From: Petrimonas mucosa
Lineage (GTDB): Bacteria; Bacteroidota; Bacteroidia; Bacteroidales; Dysgonomonadaceae
Direction: 5' to 3'
DNA: 64,000 nucleotides
Assembly (NCBI RefSeq): GCF_900095795.1
Contig: NZ_LT608328.1
Location: 2,349,001-2,413,000, forward strand
Below are positions 35,112-46,400 of the stretch, piece by piece; position 1 is the stretch's first letter; the number at the start of each line of letters is the position of its first letter. The notes beneath the pieces were generated by a model that was not told the DNA's origin, did no database searches, and saw only the letters and a list, made by a program, of their open reading frames with translations. Made by a program: the position numbers and the translations under genes.

Positions 35112-36996
35112 AAGGCGGAATCTGTATGTTTGTTTTTTTCGGACCCAACGTCCCGCCCAGATTATAATTCTGGAGGTTTTCTATGTTATATTTCCCCGCA
35201 CCTTTCGTCATAAGCCGTTTTAAACTCTCCAGATGGTTCAGGTAGACACCACGAGGGGTGGTATCATTTTTCCGGGCTACCGAAGCCGCCATTCCAACCA
35301 CCTCGCCCATCATACCAGTTGTACGCATCACCCTCACCGTCCCCAATGCGACGTGTGTGACGCTGATGTTTCTGCCGGCCATGAAAAGGTTGTCCACGTT
35401 CCGCGAATAGAGACAGCGATAAGGAATAGGATATGGATGGATCGCCTTGTGTACCGCAATCGATTTGAACTCCGCTTCGGGAAAATGTTCCGAATTTTCC
35501 GGATCGGGATAGTGCAGATCGATGGTCCAGCTGGTCGGCGCCGAGGCGTCGGGGTAAATTACAAAATCGGTAATATCCTGTTCTTTCAATATGACATCGC
35601 CAATCAATCGGCGTGACTCCCTTTTACCGGCGATGTATGCCACCCACTCCAGATATCTGTTCCTGTAGGCTTCCCTGAATGAACTCCTGTTTTTCAGATA
35701 GGACCAATTGGAGTATACCACCAGCATACCATAGTCACGGATCCGTTCAAATTCGAAGATCTGGTCATAGTTCATGCCGGTTTCCCAGGTCCATTCGCCC
35801 ATGGTCACATTCTGGACATTGGAGTCGTTGAACTCTATGCCATATTCGAACTCCGGGAAATCGCAATGCTTTTCCCCCTCCTTGGAGTACCATTGAACCG
35901 ATGCACCCATGGTCATCTTGTCGGGCTGCTCCGGTGCAGTCGGTTCATTAAAATCGGCCTTACTTTCACGTCCCATGGCAAAGTCTGCTCCGGCCAGATA
36001 ACCAACAGTCCCATCTCCGGTGCAATCCGCAAAAAGTGGGGCAGAAAAGCTCAACTCTTCGGCCGTCTCGATATGCCTGGCTACCACTGTCTTGATGGCA
36101 TTCCCCTCTTTCTCGACACTGAATGCCCTGTAATTGAGGAAGAGGCTGATATTTTCCTCGGCGTTGACCATCTCCAGTTTCTTCTCGTCTTCATAGTAAT
36201 CTCCAGGTTGGGCATTGCCTCCCCTAAGAGGTGCAATCTCATTGACCACGTCTCCCAGCTTGGGATATGGGTCGAGGTTGATCCTGCCGCCGAGGTGTAC
36301 CCTCACCTCCGAACTGTTATTGCCTCCCAGTACCGGCCGGTCCTGGATGAGGGCAACCTTGAGTCCTAGCCGGGCAGCGGTAAGTGCCGCAGTGGTTCCA
36401 GCAACACCTCCACCCACCACTACGAGATCAAAATTTCCCGCACTGGGGACTGTTTCGGGCAATCCCAGCTTCTCTCTCCTGAAAGCGGTCAGGGCATCCA
36501 GCTCATCGGGAGGGAAATCCTCGTCATCCATTGTAAAGTAGATGGCATCGCAACGGCCGTTAAAGCCGGTCAGATCATGCAGTCCGACGGTTACCCTACG
36601 TGTGCCTATATCGATTTTTCCAACCTCCTGCCACTCCCATCTGTTTCCCGTTGCGCCCAGAACCTTGTTATTCAGAATCTTCCCATCTATCGACACCTGG
36701 AATTTGCCTGGACCCTCCTTTTCGGTCCAAGGCGAGGTCCAGTTGTAGGTCCTGACAAACAGGGTATATCTGCCGGTTTTCGGGAGATCCACCGTTGTGG
36801 TTGCATCCGCCACCGGAGTTCCCAGACCGTGTGCCATCAGGTAGGGAGACCCCATCAGGTCCATGAATTGCTGGTCTACCACCCATCCGCCCTTGTTCTG
36901 GAAACTCTCCGCCTCGATAAAAAGAGAGGGAGAATTCTTGGCGGCTACCCACTGGACAATCAATAAGACAAGAGCAATTGCGACAAATTTTCTCAT
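35098..36996 (-). CDS. Secreted FAD-dependent oxidoreductase with N-terminal sugar-binding-like domain (A)
   Basis: The ATG at 36996 is preferred because it gives a clean signal peptide (MRKFVAIALVLLIVQWVAA); an earlier in-frame start adds 11 residues. About residues 25-160 form a beta-sandwich-like domain (FIEAESFQNKGGW; YTLFVRTYNW) similar in style to carbohydrate-binding or golvesin-type domains. A Rossmann FAD motif follows (DLVVVGGGVAGTTAALTA, about 190-207) with PVLGGNNSSEVRVHLGG, as in the FAD_oxidored (PF12831) family. The C-terminus carries LFMAGRNISVTHVALGTVRVMRT. The substrate is unknown; context suggests a sugar or glycan fragment in the periplasm. It is a close paralogue of the next gene upstream. 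Confidence 0.82.
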   Translation of the reverse strand: MRKFVAIALVLLIVQWVAAKNSPSLFIEAESFQNKGGWVVDQQFMDLMGSPYLMAHGLGTPVADATTTVDLPKTGRYTLFVRTYNWTSPWTEKEGPGKFQVSIDGKILNNKVLGATGNRWEWQEVGKIDIGTRRVTVGLHDLTGFNGRCDAIYFTMDDEDFPPDELDALTAFRREKLGLPETVPSAGNFDLVVVGGGVAGTTAALTAARLGLKVALIQDRPVLGGNNSSEVRVHLGGRINLDPYPKLGDVVNEIAPLRGGNAQPGDYYEDEKKLEMVNAEENISLFLNYRAFSVEKEGNAIKTVVARHIETAEELSFSAPLFADCTGDGTVGYLAGADFAMGRESKADFNEPTAPEQPDKMTMGASVQWYSKEGEKHCDFPEFEYGIEFNDSNVQNVTMGEWTWETGMNYDQIFEFERIRDYGMLVVYSNWSYLKNRSSFREAYRNRYLEWVAYIAGKRESRRLIGDVILKEQDITDFVIYPDASAPTSWTIDLHYPDPENSEHFPEAEFKSIAVHKAIHPYPIPYRCLYSRNVDNLFMAGRNISVTHVALGTVRVMRTTGMMGEVVGMAASVARKNDTTPRGVYLNHLESLKRLMTKGAGKYNIENLQNYNLGGTLGPKKTNIQIPPYDKE

Positions 36997-37034
36997 ATTT
37001 CTGCTATTTTTCGGTTTAAATATATACAAAAATC

Positions 37035-38945
37035 CTATTCCCTGCCAGGAACACCTCTCTCCATTAACACTTTTAACTCTTTCAGATGATATCTATAGAT
37101 ATTTCGGGGAGTTGTCTTATGTTTTACAGCCAATGCGGCAGCCATTCCTACCACCTCGCCCATCATGCCGCCTGTCCGCATCACCCTTACGGAACCCAAA
37201 GCCGCATGTGTGACGCTGATGTTTCTGCCAGCCATGAAGAGATTTTCAATATTTCTCGAATAAAGGGTCCTGAACGGGACGGCATAAGGTGTGATATTTT
37301 GTGAGACCGCTACGGAGATGAAAGGTTCCTCATTCTCCAGTCCCTCAATTGCTTTGGGGTAATGGAGATCTATGGGCCAGGTCGTGGTAAAAGTGGCATC
37401 TTCATAGGGTATGCTGTTCAAGATGTCCTGTTCCGTCAGGATGAGGTCGCCCAGCAATCTCCTCGACTCTCTTTTTCCGCCAATATAGGCTACCCACAAC
37501 AGTTTACGATGTGAGAACCGCTCCTTCTCCTGACTGAAGTTCTTCAGATAGGACCAATTTCCAAAGACTGCCCTCAGCGCATGATCGCGGATTCGCTCGA
37601 TCTCCATGATCTGATCGGAACGGAGCCCTGTTTCCCAGTCCCAATCGCCACGGGTTATCTTTTGACAGGTCTTTTCAGTAAACTGTATCGCCCAAGGTGT
37701 CAATGGAAAGGAGGATGGTTCAGACAGTTCACCCGAATACCATTGAACAGATGTCCCCATCACCAGCTTGTCGCCCTTTTCAGGTGCGCTCCTTTCCCCG
37801 GTTTCTGCCTTGCTTTCACGTCCCATTCTAAAGTCGGCACCTGCGAGGAAACCCAGATTGGCATCTCCGGTACAGTCTGCAAAAAGTTCCCCTTCGAAGA
37901 TGGACTCTTTTCCGCTGATGATATCCTTGCCGATGACAGCAGTAATCCTGTCGCCCCTTTTTTGGAGATCGAAAACGTGCATGTTGAGAAAGAGCTCGAT
38001 ATTTTTCTCCCTCTTTACAGCCTCAATCTTCTTCTCATCTTCGTAGTTACTCTTGGGACCTGCGTTATGCTGTCTCTTCTCCGGATGCTTCTCAATGATC
38101 TCAAAAATGCGTCTGCTCCGTTCAGCTTCGGGATCCTGGTTCGCCTCATAAAGCGTCCAGTGGCCAATCGGGCCTATCTCGTCAACCACTTTTCCCAGAT
38201 TGGCATAAGGGGGTTTAAAGATAAGTCCGGAAAGGCCGACCCTGATCTCCGAACTGTTGTTTCCACCCAATACCGGACGGTTCTGGATCAGGGCCACCTT
38301 TACGCCCATTCTTGCAGCAGTGATGGCTGTAGTGATTCCGGCAATTCCACCGCCGACAACTACCAGCTCATATTTGCCGGCAAAATGGGTTTTTTTCTGG
38401 TCGAGAGCCCTCCTTCTGAAACTGGCCAGATTTCGGTTGTCGTTTGGAGGGGAAAGTCGATGATCGGTGGTGAGTAGAATGGCATCACACCTTCCGTTGA
38501 ATCCGGTCATGTCGTGTAACGAGAGCCTCAGCTCTCCCTTTCCGAGGGAGACGGCCCCTCCATCCTGCCAATGCCAGTCGGCACCTTCAGTTCCAAACAG
38601 GGTTGGCAAGGGCTTGCCGTCAAACAATAGCATGAATTTCCCCGGAGGATCTGCTGCAGGTGCCCATGGCGCAGCCCAATTTCTGGTCCTCACCCAGACC
38701 CTGTAGTTTCCGTTTTGTGGAATCTGGACGGTGGTTGTTGCATCCTGGACAGGCACACCCAATCCATGAGCCATCAAATAGGAGGACCCAATTATATCGA
38801 TACTTTGTTGATCCACCACCCAGCCTCCTCTGTCGTCAAAATTTTCAGCCTCAATAAAAATCTGCTGGCCATAAGATATGAATCTGGAACAGAGGAGCAA
38901 CAAAAACAAAATCCTGATATTCAAAATATTATACTTCATTTGCAA
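37035..38945 (-). CDS. Secreted FAD-dependent oxidoreductase with N-terminal sugar-binding-like domain (B)
   Basis: The 636-residue paralogue of the adjacent gene has the same plan: signal peptide (about 1-26, ending SYG-QQ), beta-sandwich-like domain (FIEAENFDDRGGW to about 165), FAD Rossmann motif (ELVVVGGGIAGITTAITA) with PVLGGNNSSEIRVGLSG, and the C-terminal LFMAGRNISVTHAALGSVRVMRT. It has an insertion after the FAD domain (HWTLYEANQDPEAERSRRIFE region) absent from paralogue A, so the two probably act on different substrates or in sequence. The two genes are 38 bp apart, allowing for the preferred start of A. Confidence 0.82.
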   Translation of the reverse strand: MQMKYNILNIRILFLLLLCSRFISYGQQIFIEAENFDDRGGWVVDQQSIDIIGSSYLMAHGLGVPVQDATTTVQIPQNGNYRVWVRTRNWAAPWAPAADPPGKFMLLFDGKPLPTLFGTEGADWHWQDGGAVSLGKGELRLSLHDMTGFNGRCDAILLTTDHRLSPPNDNRNLASFRRRALDQKKTHFAGKYELVVVGGGIAGITTAITAARMGVKVALIQNRPVLGGNNSSEIRVGLSGLIFKPPYANLGKVVDEIGPIGHWTLYEANQDPEAERSRRIFEIIEKHPEKRQHNAGPKSNYEDEKKIEAVKREKNIELFLNMHVFDLQKRGDRITAVIGKDIISGKESIFEGELFADCTGDANLGFLAGADFRMGRESKAETGERSAPEKGDKLVMGTSVQWYSGELSEPSSFPLTPWAIQFTEKTCQKITRGDWDWETGLRSDQIMEIERIRDHALRAVFGNWSYLKNFSQEKERFSHRKLLWVAYIGGKRESRRLLGDLILTEQDILNSIPYEDATFTTTWPIDLHYPKAIEGLENEEPFISVAVSQNITPYAVPFRTLYSRNIENLFMAGRNISVTHAALGSVRVMRTGGMMGEVVGMAAALAVKHKTTPRNIYRYHLKELKVLMERGVPGRE

Positions 38946-38980
38946 TCTATGTTTGGAGACGGCTATCCTCTATTTTCAGA

Positions 38981-41461
38981 TTATCTATACGTCAGCCAAG
39001 TTGTGGCTCTACACTCCCTGTCCGCAGAAAAACGGATCCAACGGGCTTGAAAATTATCGGGGAAATGATACCTGAAGGTCTCACCCGGTTTGACGGCAAC
39101 CTTCTGGAAAAGCATCCATGGACCGTGTCCAACGGGTTCCACTTCAATGGAGAATATTACCGTTTCATCGGCATCGTGAGAGATCTCCAACTTTCTCTCA
39201 TCGTAAAATCCAATCAGGTATGGGTCTGAGAATTCACCCTCCCTCACCTGGCTGTTTTTCCATGGGCCACCCTCGCCTACCGGTTTACCCAGTTGCCACA
39301 GGTCGTCAATCACTCCTACCCATACGGCAGCCTTTCCATCGTCCGACCGGATGATATGATCGCCGGCCCTTGCCTTGGGATCGATCCCTGTCATCACCAG
39401 CAAGCCGCGGTACGAGGCGTAATCATGAATCCTGAAGTTGTGTGATGCGACGGGTCTGATCTTGGCAAAACCATCTGCATTTTCGGCCGGCAGTTCATAG
39501 AATGTGCCGCAGGCATGGAAGAGATCCCTCTCAGTGGCCACCTCGCGACAGATGCGCATCTGTGCGTTATCGACAAGCTCTTTGTAGTGAGCTGCCCCCA
39601 GCGGCAATCTCCACCTGCGTCCCCGGTCGTCAACAATCAGAACCGATGACTCTTCCACCTCAATCACATTCTCGGGGATGGCAAATCTCTCCCTGATGAA
39701 GAGGTGGGTCTCCTCGTCCTCCTTTCTTGTCAAATTCAACTGGCTGTCCAGTTCGTAATATCCTGCATCGGACATCTTCCCATCGCTGAAAGTGACTGCC
39801 GACACCCCTAGGGCACGCCGATCCTGTCCCAGACCATAGAGGAGGCCTCCCATCGCCTGATTCTGACCGACCCTCGCAATCCCCTTAAAGATGGAGGAGG
39901 GAGAGACCGGACGCTTCTCATCTCCGGAATAGTTGAAACTGATGGTGGCAACAGATGGAGCGCTGGCCTTGACCCTGATCCATTCGCCCTGCTCTTCACG
40001 ATCAAATTCTATAAATGCACTCTCTCCGGGAGCCAGGGAGAGAGCTTTCAACCGGCTCCAGTTCCGGGTTCCCTCCTTGTCAATCTCGAAGAGAAACTCC
40101 ACATCGCCCTTCCCGCCATTCTGGATCCACGCGCTTCGGTTTGGCCAGCCGGCAAAAAGGAAGGGTTCGGAATAGTCTCCGGCCTCGACCTCCTCATTCA
40201 ACCAGACAGCGCCTGAAGCTGTCGGTGGTCCCAGCTGGTCCGGTTTATCGAGGGAGGTAAACCACAAGTTGGAGTTGGACTGGCCGGGACCTTCAATATC
40301 TCCTTTCTGCCTGCGTTTATTCAGGAACTCCTTATTGGCCGAATCGTCACACCCGAAGACCAGCCGGTCGTTCCATCTGGCAAAATCTCCAATCACTTTC
40401 AGGTAGGCCGAGCGGGGACGGATACCGGAAGAGTGGCGGGCTGTGAAAGTTTTTGGGAAACGCCAGAACATCCCGTGCATGGTCATCAGGTAATCGGGAT
40501 TCTCTTCAGTACCTATATTCCTGATTCTGGGCCACTCGGTATTCCATCCGTGGGCCCCGTCGTAACTGTGGCTGGCTTTCGGCAACCTGAAGTAACTCCA
40601 TCCGGTTTCAGGATCCCTTACTGCTACCAGTATCGATTTATGATCCCATCCGGTTGCCCAAATCGGGTCGGTTGCAGGGTTTGGATTACCATATATTCCT
40701 CCAGGACCGGTAACCTCTACAAACTGGTTGCGCCGGATCAGCTTCCACTCGCTACCGTTCCATTCAAAAAGGCCTCCAGATTCGATATCAAATTGGGTAA
40801 GCGCCGCCTGCCCGGTCTCTCCGTTGTTGGAGTATACCATCACTCCCTGCCCGGAGTACAATCCCTTGCCATGAGCACCTGGCAGAAGGGCAGCCTCCTG
40901 TGCCATCTCTCCCGGCTTCCTATTCACATTTCCATCCTCATAAAGCATGGTGGGCTCGAGAGTATTGACATCAACCTCGTAGAATCCCTCCTCCATGGTT
41001 CCATAGTAGATTTTTCCAGCAGGGTCGAAGAGATGACGGGCATTGCCCGTATGGCGTCCGGGCATGTCCTGGTAAGGAATGACCCTGACATTCCGGTCGG
41101 CATCGATGGCATATGGGCCGATGAAAAGTTGATTGCTCTCCTTGTGAATCATGCGGTTTGCAGGTGTCCCGCCAACGCTTTCAGGACGGATGATCTGTTG
41201 CAGGTCCGGAGTTATTTCATAAAGTTTGTCGGATGAGCCCAAAGGGAGGTGGGGCCCATATGTGATGACCCACAACCTGTCGGCCCACGGGACAACGGCT
41301 CCGGTTCCGCACTCCCCCTCGTTGTTGTAGTAAGCCAGATGGGGATAGATGCCGCTGACGTGGCGAAGATCGCCACTGCCCGATTTTTGAGGAGTAGTGC
41401 ATGAATGGGTTGACAACAGAATGCCAATAACCAGTAAACAGTAGATATTTCTCATTTTCAT
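38981..41461 (-). CDS. Large lipoprotein of unknown function, possible beta-propeller
   Basis: The ATG at 41461 (MKMRNIYCLL) is chosen because it starts a lipoprotein signal with lipobox STHSC. The product is about 826 residues. The N-terminal two-thirds has repeated Trp/Gly/Asp-rich strands (VPWADRLWVITYG; TGNARHLFDPAGKIYYGTMEEGFYEVD; WNDRLVFGCDDSANKEFL), the look of a beta-propeller. The C-terminal part has beta-sandwich-like stretches (GPWMLFQKVAVKPGE; ARWIRFSADREC). No catalytic motif is recognised. It sits between susD and the two oxidoreductases, so it probably binds or processes the imported ligand at the surface. Confidence 0.7.
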   Translation of the reverse strand: MKMRNIYCLLVIGILLSTHSCTTPQKSGSGDLRHVSGIYPHLAYYNNEGECGTGAVVPWADRLWVITYGPHLPLGSSDKLYEITPDLQQIIRPESVGGTPANRMIHKESNQLFIGPYAIDADRNVRVIPYQDMPGRHTGNARHLFDPAGKIYYGTMEEGFYEVDVNTLEPTMLYEDGNVNRKPGEMAQEAALLPGAHGKGLYSGQGVMVYSNNGETGQAALTQFDIESGGLFEWNGSEWKLIRRNQFVEVTGPGGIYGNPNPATDPIWATGWDHKSILVAVRDPETGWSYFRLPKASHSYDGAHGWNTEWPRIRNIGTEENPDYLMTMHGMFWRFPKTFTARHSSGIRPRSAYLKVIGDFARWNDRLVFGCDDSANKEFLNKRRQKGDIEGPGQSNSNLWFTSLDKPDQLGPPTASGAVWLNEEVEAGDYSEPFLFAGWPNRSAWIQNGGKGDVEFLFEIDKEGTRNWSRLKALSLAPGESAFIEFDREEQGEWIRVKASAPSVATISFNYSGDEKRPVSPSSIFKGIARVGQNQAMGGLLYGLGQDRRALGVSAVTFSDGKMSDAGYYELDSQLNLTRKEDEETHLFIRERFAIPENVIEVEESSVLIVDDRGRRWRLPLGAAHYKELVDNAQMRICREVATERDLFHACGTFYELPAENADGFAKIRPVASHNFRIHDYASYRGLLVMTGIDPKARAGDHIIRSDDGKAAVWVGVIDDLWQLGKPVGEGGPWKNSQVREGEFSDPYLIGFYDERKLEISHDADETVIFSIEVEPVGHGPWMLFQKVAVKPGETFRYHFPDNFQARWIRFSADRECRATTWLTYR

Positions 41462-41599
41462 ATATTTCAATATTAAACAGATATCAGTGCTGGCAATGGG
41501 TAGAATTCCGACCAGGGATGAGTGGAAATAGTTGCAGCAACCTGTAGCCATTAACTACAGGCTGCTCAACTTTACCGTTATGCCATCCGTTCGGAATGT

Positions 41600-43393
41600 T
41601 TACCAATTGGGATTCTGATCAAGGTTGTCATTGACCATCAGGTCACCGCTGGGTACGGGCCAGAGATAATCACGTTTAGCATCAAATTTCCGCTCGCTGG
41701 CTACAACAATGTACCCTTTGCTGACCATGGGGCTGAGATCGGCAATCCCATTCTCATCAATTTCCGGAATTCCTCCAATGGGGAAATTTCCCTCTTCCCA
41801 ATTCCGGATGAGTTGACGGTATTCCTGAGAGACACTCGATTCGTTGCCATCCCACGATGCAGAGCCTGACCATGCGCGGTGCAGGAAATAACTGGGCCGA
41901 TTGTATACCTGTTCAGCCAGTCTCCAACGGATCAGATCTGCATAACGATGTCCCTCCCAGGCAAGTTCAATAAAACGTTCTGTACGGAGAACCGTACGGA
42001 GCTCGCTTTGCGGGGCCATCATGACACGGGGATACTCGATTCCGGTACCGGCATAGGCTCTTTCACGGATCTTGTTGAGTGTCATGTCCAACACATCCTG
42101 GGTACATCTGTTGAGTTCGATCATCGCCTCGGCATACATCAGCAGCACATCTCCGTAACGTAGGTAGGGGTATGTGGTGGGAGCCCCGTTTCTACCATTC
42201 TCCAGGAAAGAGTCATCGATATACTTTTTGAACAGAAGACCATTGTACGATGCATGTTCAGCACGTGCCTTGGAATCCGTATTGCCGACCTGGGCACCGT
42301 CAGAAGCACGGTAAACCGTTGTCCGTATGGGTGATGGCGAATATTCATATCCCAACCATACATAGTCCCTGGGATCATAGGTGTTGTCGAGCACACTCTT
42401 GTTGTAGGCCGTAGCAAAGGGAACGATGGTCATCGCCAGTCGGGGGTCGCGATTTTCGAAGAAATCCTTCGGATTATAGAGTGGTGACTCGTCAATCGGT
42501 TTGCCGTCGATACAGGGGTATGCACAGAGCAGCTCGTAGGAGGGAGCCTTTTGGCCTCCCCATCCCCCGGCAAGGCGGCTGATGCAATTGAGTACATCGG
42601 CAGCAGCCCAGTAGTAGGTTTTCAGGGTCACATCGCCCCGGAAGAAAAATATCCATTCATCCGACCAGGAGGCAATGAAGAGGTCGCGGTAGTTATTGTG
42701 CAATTTGTAAACATCTAGATCGATACACGCTTTTGCAGCCGCTGCCACGGTTTCATAATCCTCGTTCCAAAGGGCTACCCGGGCCTTGAATGCCAGTGCA
42801 GCTCCCTTTGTTGCCCGTTGTACCCCCGGATAACTGACAGGCAACCGCTCGGCAGCATTGTCAAAACACTCGTAGCTGTAGGCCAGCACCTCTGCCTTGG
42901 GCGACCGTTTGATCGAATAGGCCTCCTCAAGTGTCATGCCCACCTTGTCGAGGATGACATCCCCCCAATGGAAGGCCAGCATGCCGTAGGCATAACCCAG
43001 GTAAAAATATGCCTCTCCCTCATATTGTCTGACGTCGGCTTCGGTCACGCCCAATGAACGTGCATTCTCCATATTGTTCAAGAGCCGCAATGCACGGGCA
43101 ATACCTTTGTAGTAGTTCTCCCACCGGGTAGCAATTGTGCCGTTTTCAGCTGTCATTGTTCCGTTTTGCACCATCGAAGTGGTGTTTCGGGCTACCACGT
43201 CATCTCCCCAGGTCATGTCATCGATAGGGAAAAAGGCTGTCCGGTAAAAATCGTTCACCGACATCTCAATTTCTTGTTTCGTACTGTACCAGTTTTCACT
43301 CGAACCTTCCGACAGCGGATTCAGATTGAGATCGATACAGGAGTTGAAGAGGAATGCCGACAGTATGCTGATTATGAAATAATTTTTTTTCAT
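41600..43393 (-). CDS. SusD/RagB-family lipoprotein of the second Sus locus
   Basis: The 597-residue SusD homologue has lipobox FNSC (Cys19) followed by the usual IDLNLNPLSEGSSENWY opening and the C-terminus YLWPVPSGDLMVNDNLDQNPNW. The TPR-like motifs YEGEAYFYLGYAYGMLAFHWGDV and LRYGDVLLMYAEAMIELN are clear. It would cover the SusC barrel and hold the substrate. It is longer than the mannan-locus SusD, and the ligand cannot be predicted. It begins 12 bp after the susC stop. Confidence 0.94.
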   Translation of the reverse strand: MKKNYFIISILSAFLFNSCIDLNLNPLSEGSSENWYSTKQEIEMSVNDFYRTAFFPIDDMTWGDDVVARNTTSMVQNGTMTAENGTIATRWENYYKGIARALRLLNNMENARSLGVTEADVRQYEGEAYFYLGYAYGMLAFHWGDVILDKVGMTLEEAYSIKRSPKAEVLAYSYECFDNAAERLPVSYPGVQRATKGAALAFKARVALWNEDYETVAAAAKACIDLDVYKLHNNYRDLFIASWSDEWIFFFRGDVTLKTYYWAAADVLNCISRLAGGWGGQKAPSYELLCAYPCIDGKPIDESPLYNPKDFFENRDPRLAMTIVPFATAYNKSVLDNTYDPRDYVWLGYEYSPSPIRTTVYRASDGAQVGNTDSKARAEHASYNGLLFKKYIDDSFLENGRNGAPTTYPYLRYGDVLLMYAEAMIELNRCTQDVLDMTLNKIRERAYAGTGIEYPRVMMAPQSELRTVLRTERFIELAWEGHRYADLIRWRLAEQVYNRPSYFLHRAWSGSASWDGNESSVSQEYRQLIRNWEEGNFPIGGIPEIDENGIADLSPMVSKGYIVVASERKFDAKRDYLWPVPSGDLMVNDNLDQNPNW

Positions 43394-43405
43394 CTGATTG
43401 AATCT

Positions 43406-46400
43406 TTAGAATTTGACATTAATTCCCAACACGTACGATGTTGAAATAAACTCCGATGAAGTGCCAACTTCAGGATCCCACCCTTCGGGGAAGTTGCTAA
43501 TAGCAGGCAAATCATTGATGTTTAAGTATATCCGCGTCTCCTTGATTTTTACATTGCTCAGCAGCTCCTTGGGAAGTGTATAGCCGAATGTAATATTCTT
43601 CACCCTGAAGTATGCACCGTTAAAGAGCCAGTAATCTGATCCCGTATAGGTATTGGTAGTGTTGGTATAGGTCAGTCGGGGATACTTGGCTGCCCGGTTC
43701 TGCTCCTCCGTGTTGTGTTGACTCCAGTAATTGCCCAACAGCAGGGAGGGAACGGCACCCCACTGCTCCTTGAGGGGCTGTATCCATGCCGAGTTGAACA
43801 GCACTCTTTGATGGCCGATGCCTTGGAAAGAAAGCCCGAAGTCGAAACTCTTCCACCCAAGCGAAACATTACCGCCATAGAGCAGTTCAGGCATTGAATT
43901 GCCTAGACGCACCTTGTCATCGGCATTGATTACTCCATCTCCACTGACATCGACATATTTGATGTTGCCGGCCTTGTCGTTCGGAGTAAGAGTGGGATAT
44001 TTCTTGCCGCTTTCATCAAAAAGATCGGCGTCGGTAATGAAGAGACCGTCGGTCTTGTACATGTACCACTCGTTATAATAGGATCCCTTCTCGGTGATAT
44101 AGTTACCACTGATGGTTCTGCGATCTCCCAGATAACCCATGATGGAGCGATAATCGGAAAGGTTGGCGGAAACGTTGTACCATAAATCTCCGACAGTGTC
44201 AGACCAACCAAGTTCAACATCCCAACCTTTGGTGTACATGTCCCCGGCATTCTGTTGCGGAGCGGAGAATCCGGCGTAGGAGGGGAAGCCAAGGGTCAGG
44301 AGCATGTCTTCGGTCATTTTGTAGTACCAGTCCCCGGTGAAACGCAACCGGTTTCTCAGCATAGCCAGATCTAGTCCTACGCCATAGGTGGTTGTGGTTT
44401 CCCAGGTGATATCCTTGAACGCATAGTATACCTGGGCTGCATTCTGCAAGGCGGTTACCGTCTGGGAGGACTTGTCGTACATATTGCTGTTGCCAAAGGT
44501 GATGGCTGCCTGATAGGGAAATTCAGAACCGATCCGCTCGTTGCCGAGTTGACCGATGGATCCGCGCAGCTTCATGTAGTCGATCAGGCTTTTTCTGAAC
44601 CATGACTCTTCCGACATCACCCAACCGACAGACATGGAGTAGAATGTACCCCAGCGATTCTCCTTCGAAAAACGGGAGGAGCCGTCAGACCGCACATTGC
44701 CCTGGATCATGTATTTACTCTTGTATGAGTACATCAGGCGGCTGAATACCGATTCGTACGCATTATGTCCGGCACCGCCGCTGTTGTATTGGTAATCTTC
44801 AGGTCCGATGTTGAGATAGGGATAGGAGTCGAGCAGGTAGTTGGTGCGTGATGCTCCCAGGTTTTCCCATCGGTAGAGATAACCTTCGTAACCGACCATC
44901 GCATTGATAGAGTGATCACCCCAGATATTCTGGTAGTTACCATAGAACTGATAGGTCTGGCTGTTATTGTCGTTTCGAGTCTCCTGCAGGTAGGTTGTTC
45001 GGTGTGACTGCATGTAGGTCATACTTCCGTTTGGATAGTAGACGGGAACCGCTTTTGAAAATTTCTTGCCTCTGGTAAAGGCAAACCGTGGAGAATAGAT
45101 AGCACTGAGTGTCAACCCCTTAAATGGAATGATGTCGATCTGTGCCTTACCTCCGAATTTGTAATAGTTGGTCTTGTTTATTCCTCCTTTTTGCAGACCT
45201 GCCAACCCGTTGGCTCCATCTTTTGAGTCGGCATATCTTCCATCCTCCAGGAAAGGGGCGTAGTATGGTGCAGCCAGATAGGCCCAGTACATGGGATTCA
45301 CCTCTGCCGGATTGATCGAATTGGACTTCGAGAAGTCGAGATCTATGTTCGCGCGGATCCATTCCGATATCAGATAGTCGTTGTTGATACGGCCTGCAAT
45401 CCGTTCATATGACCTGTTCTCATAATAACCGTCACCTTTCTGGTAGTTAAAGGTGGACTTTGTGCGGAGCTTGTCTGTTCCCCCTGTAATGCTCAACATA
45501 TGCTGCTCGTGAGATGAGCTCTTCTTCAGCAACAGGTCCACCCAGTTGGTGTTTGGATAGCGGTAGGGATCCTTGGCATGGTTCTCCAGCCAGGTTGCGA
45601 TGGTCTCCTCCGAATATTGGGAATAGGGATTGGAAGCTCCGTCATTCCACTTCACCTCATTCTGTACATTCATCCAGTCGATGACATCACCGTTGGTGGG
45701 TCTTGCTGTGGGCCGGTCGATGGCATACTCGTAGTTATAGTCGAAGGAGAACTGCCCCTCCTTTGCCCGCTTGGTCGTTATAAGGATAACACCTGCTGCG
45801 GCGCGTGAACCGTAAATGGCTGCCGATGCCGCATCTTTCAATACGGTCATGGTCTCCACGTCTGATGCCACTACATCATTCAATGATGATGGAACACCAT
45901 CCACAATGACCAGAGGATCATTATTGGAGAGTGTGGTTACTCCTCGTACACGGACAGTTGCAGATGATCCGGGACCGCCGTTGTTGCGGGTGACCTGTAC
46001 ACCGGCCACCTGGCCCTGCAAGGCGTTGGACAACAATTGGGTTGAACGGTTGATCAGGTCGGCGCCTTTTATGCTGGAGACGGACCCCGTGAGATCTCCC
46101 TTACGGGCGAAACCATAACCCACTACAACAAGTTCATCCAAAGTCCTGCTATCTTCAGCCAGGGTAATATTGAATGCAGATTGTCCTGCAACATCAATGT
46201 TTTGATCCAGATATCCGATATAGGAGATATGGATGGTTGCATTGGGACTTACGCTCAGCGAGAATTTGCCATCTACGTCGGTAACAGTTCCGTTGGTAGT
46301 TCCAACTTCGACGATGTTTGCCCCGATAATGGGCATCCCTGTAGCATCCACCACCGTTCCGGTGATGCTCTTTTTCTGCTGCTGCAAGGTCTCTGCTGCA

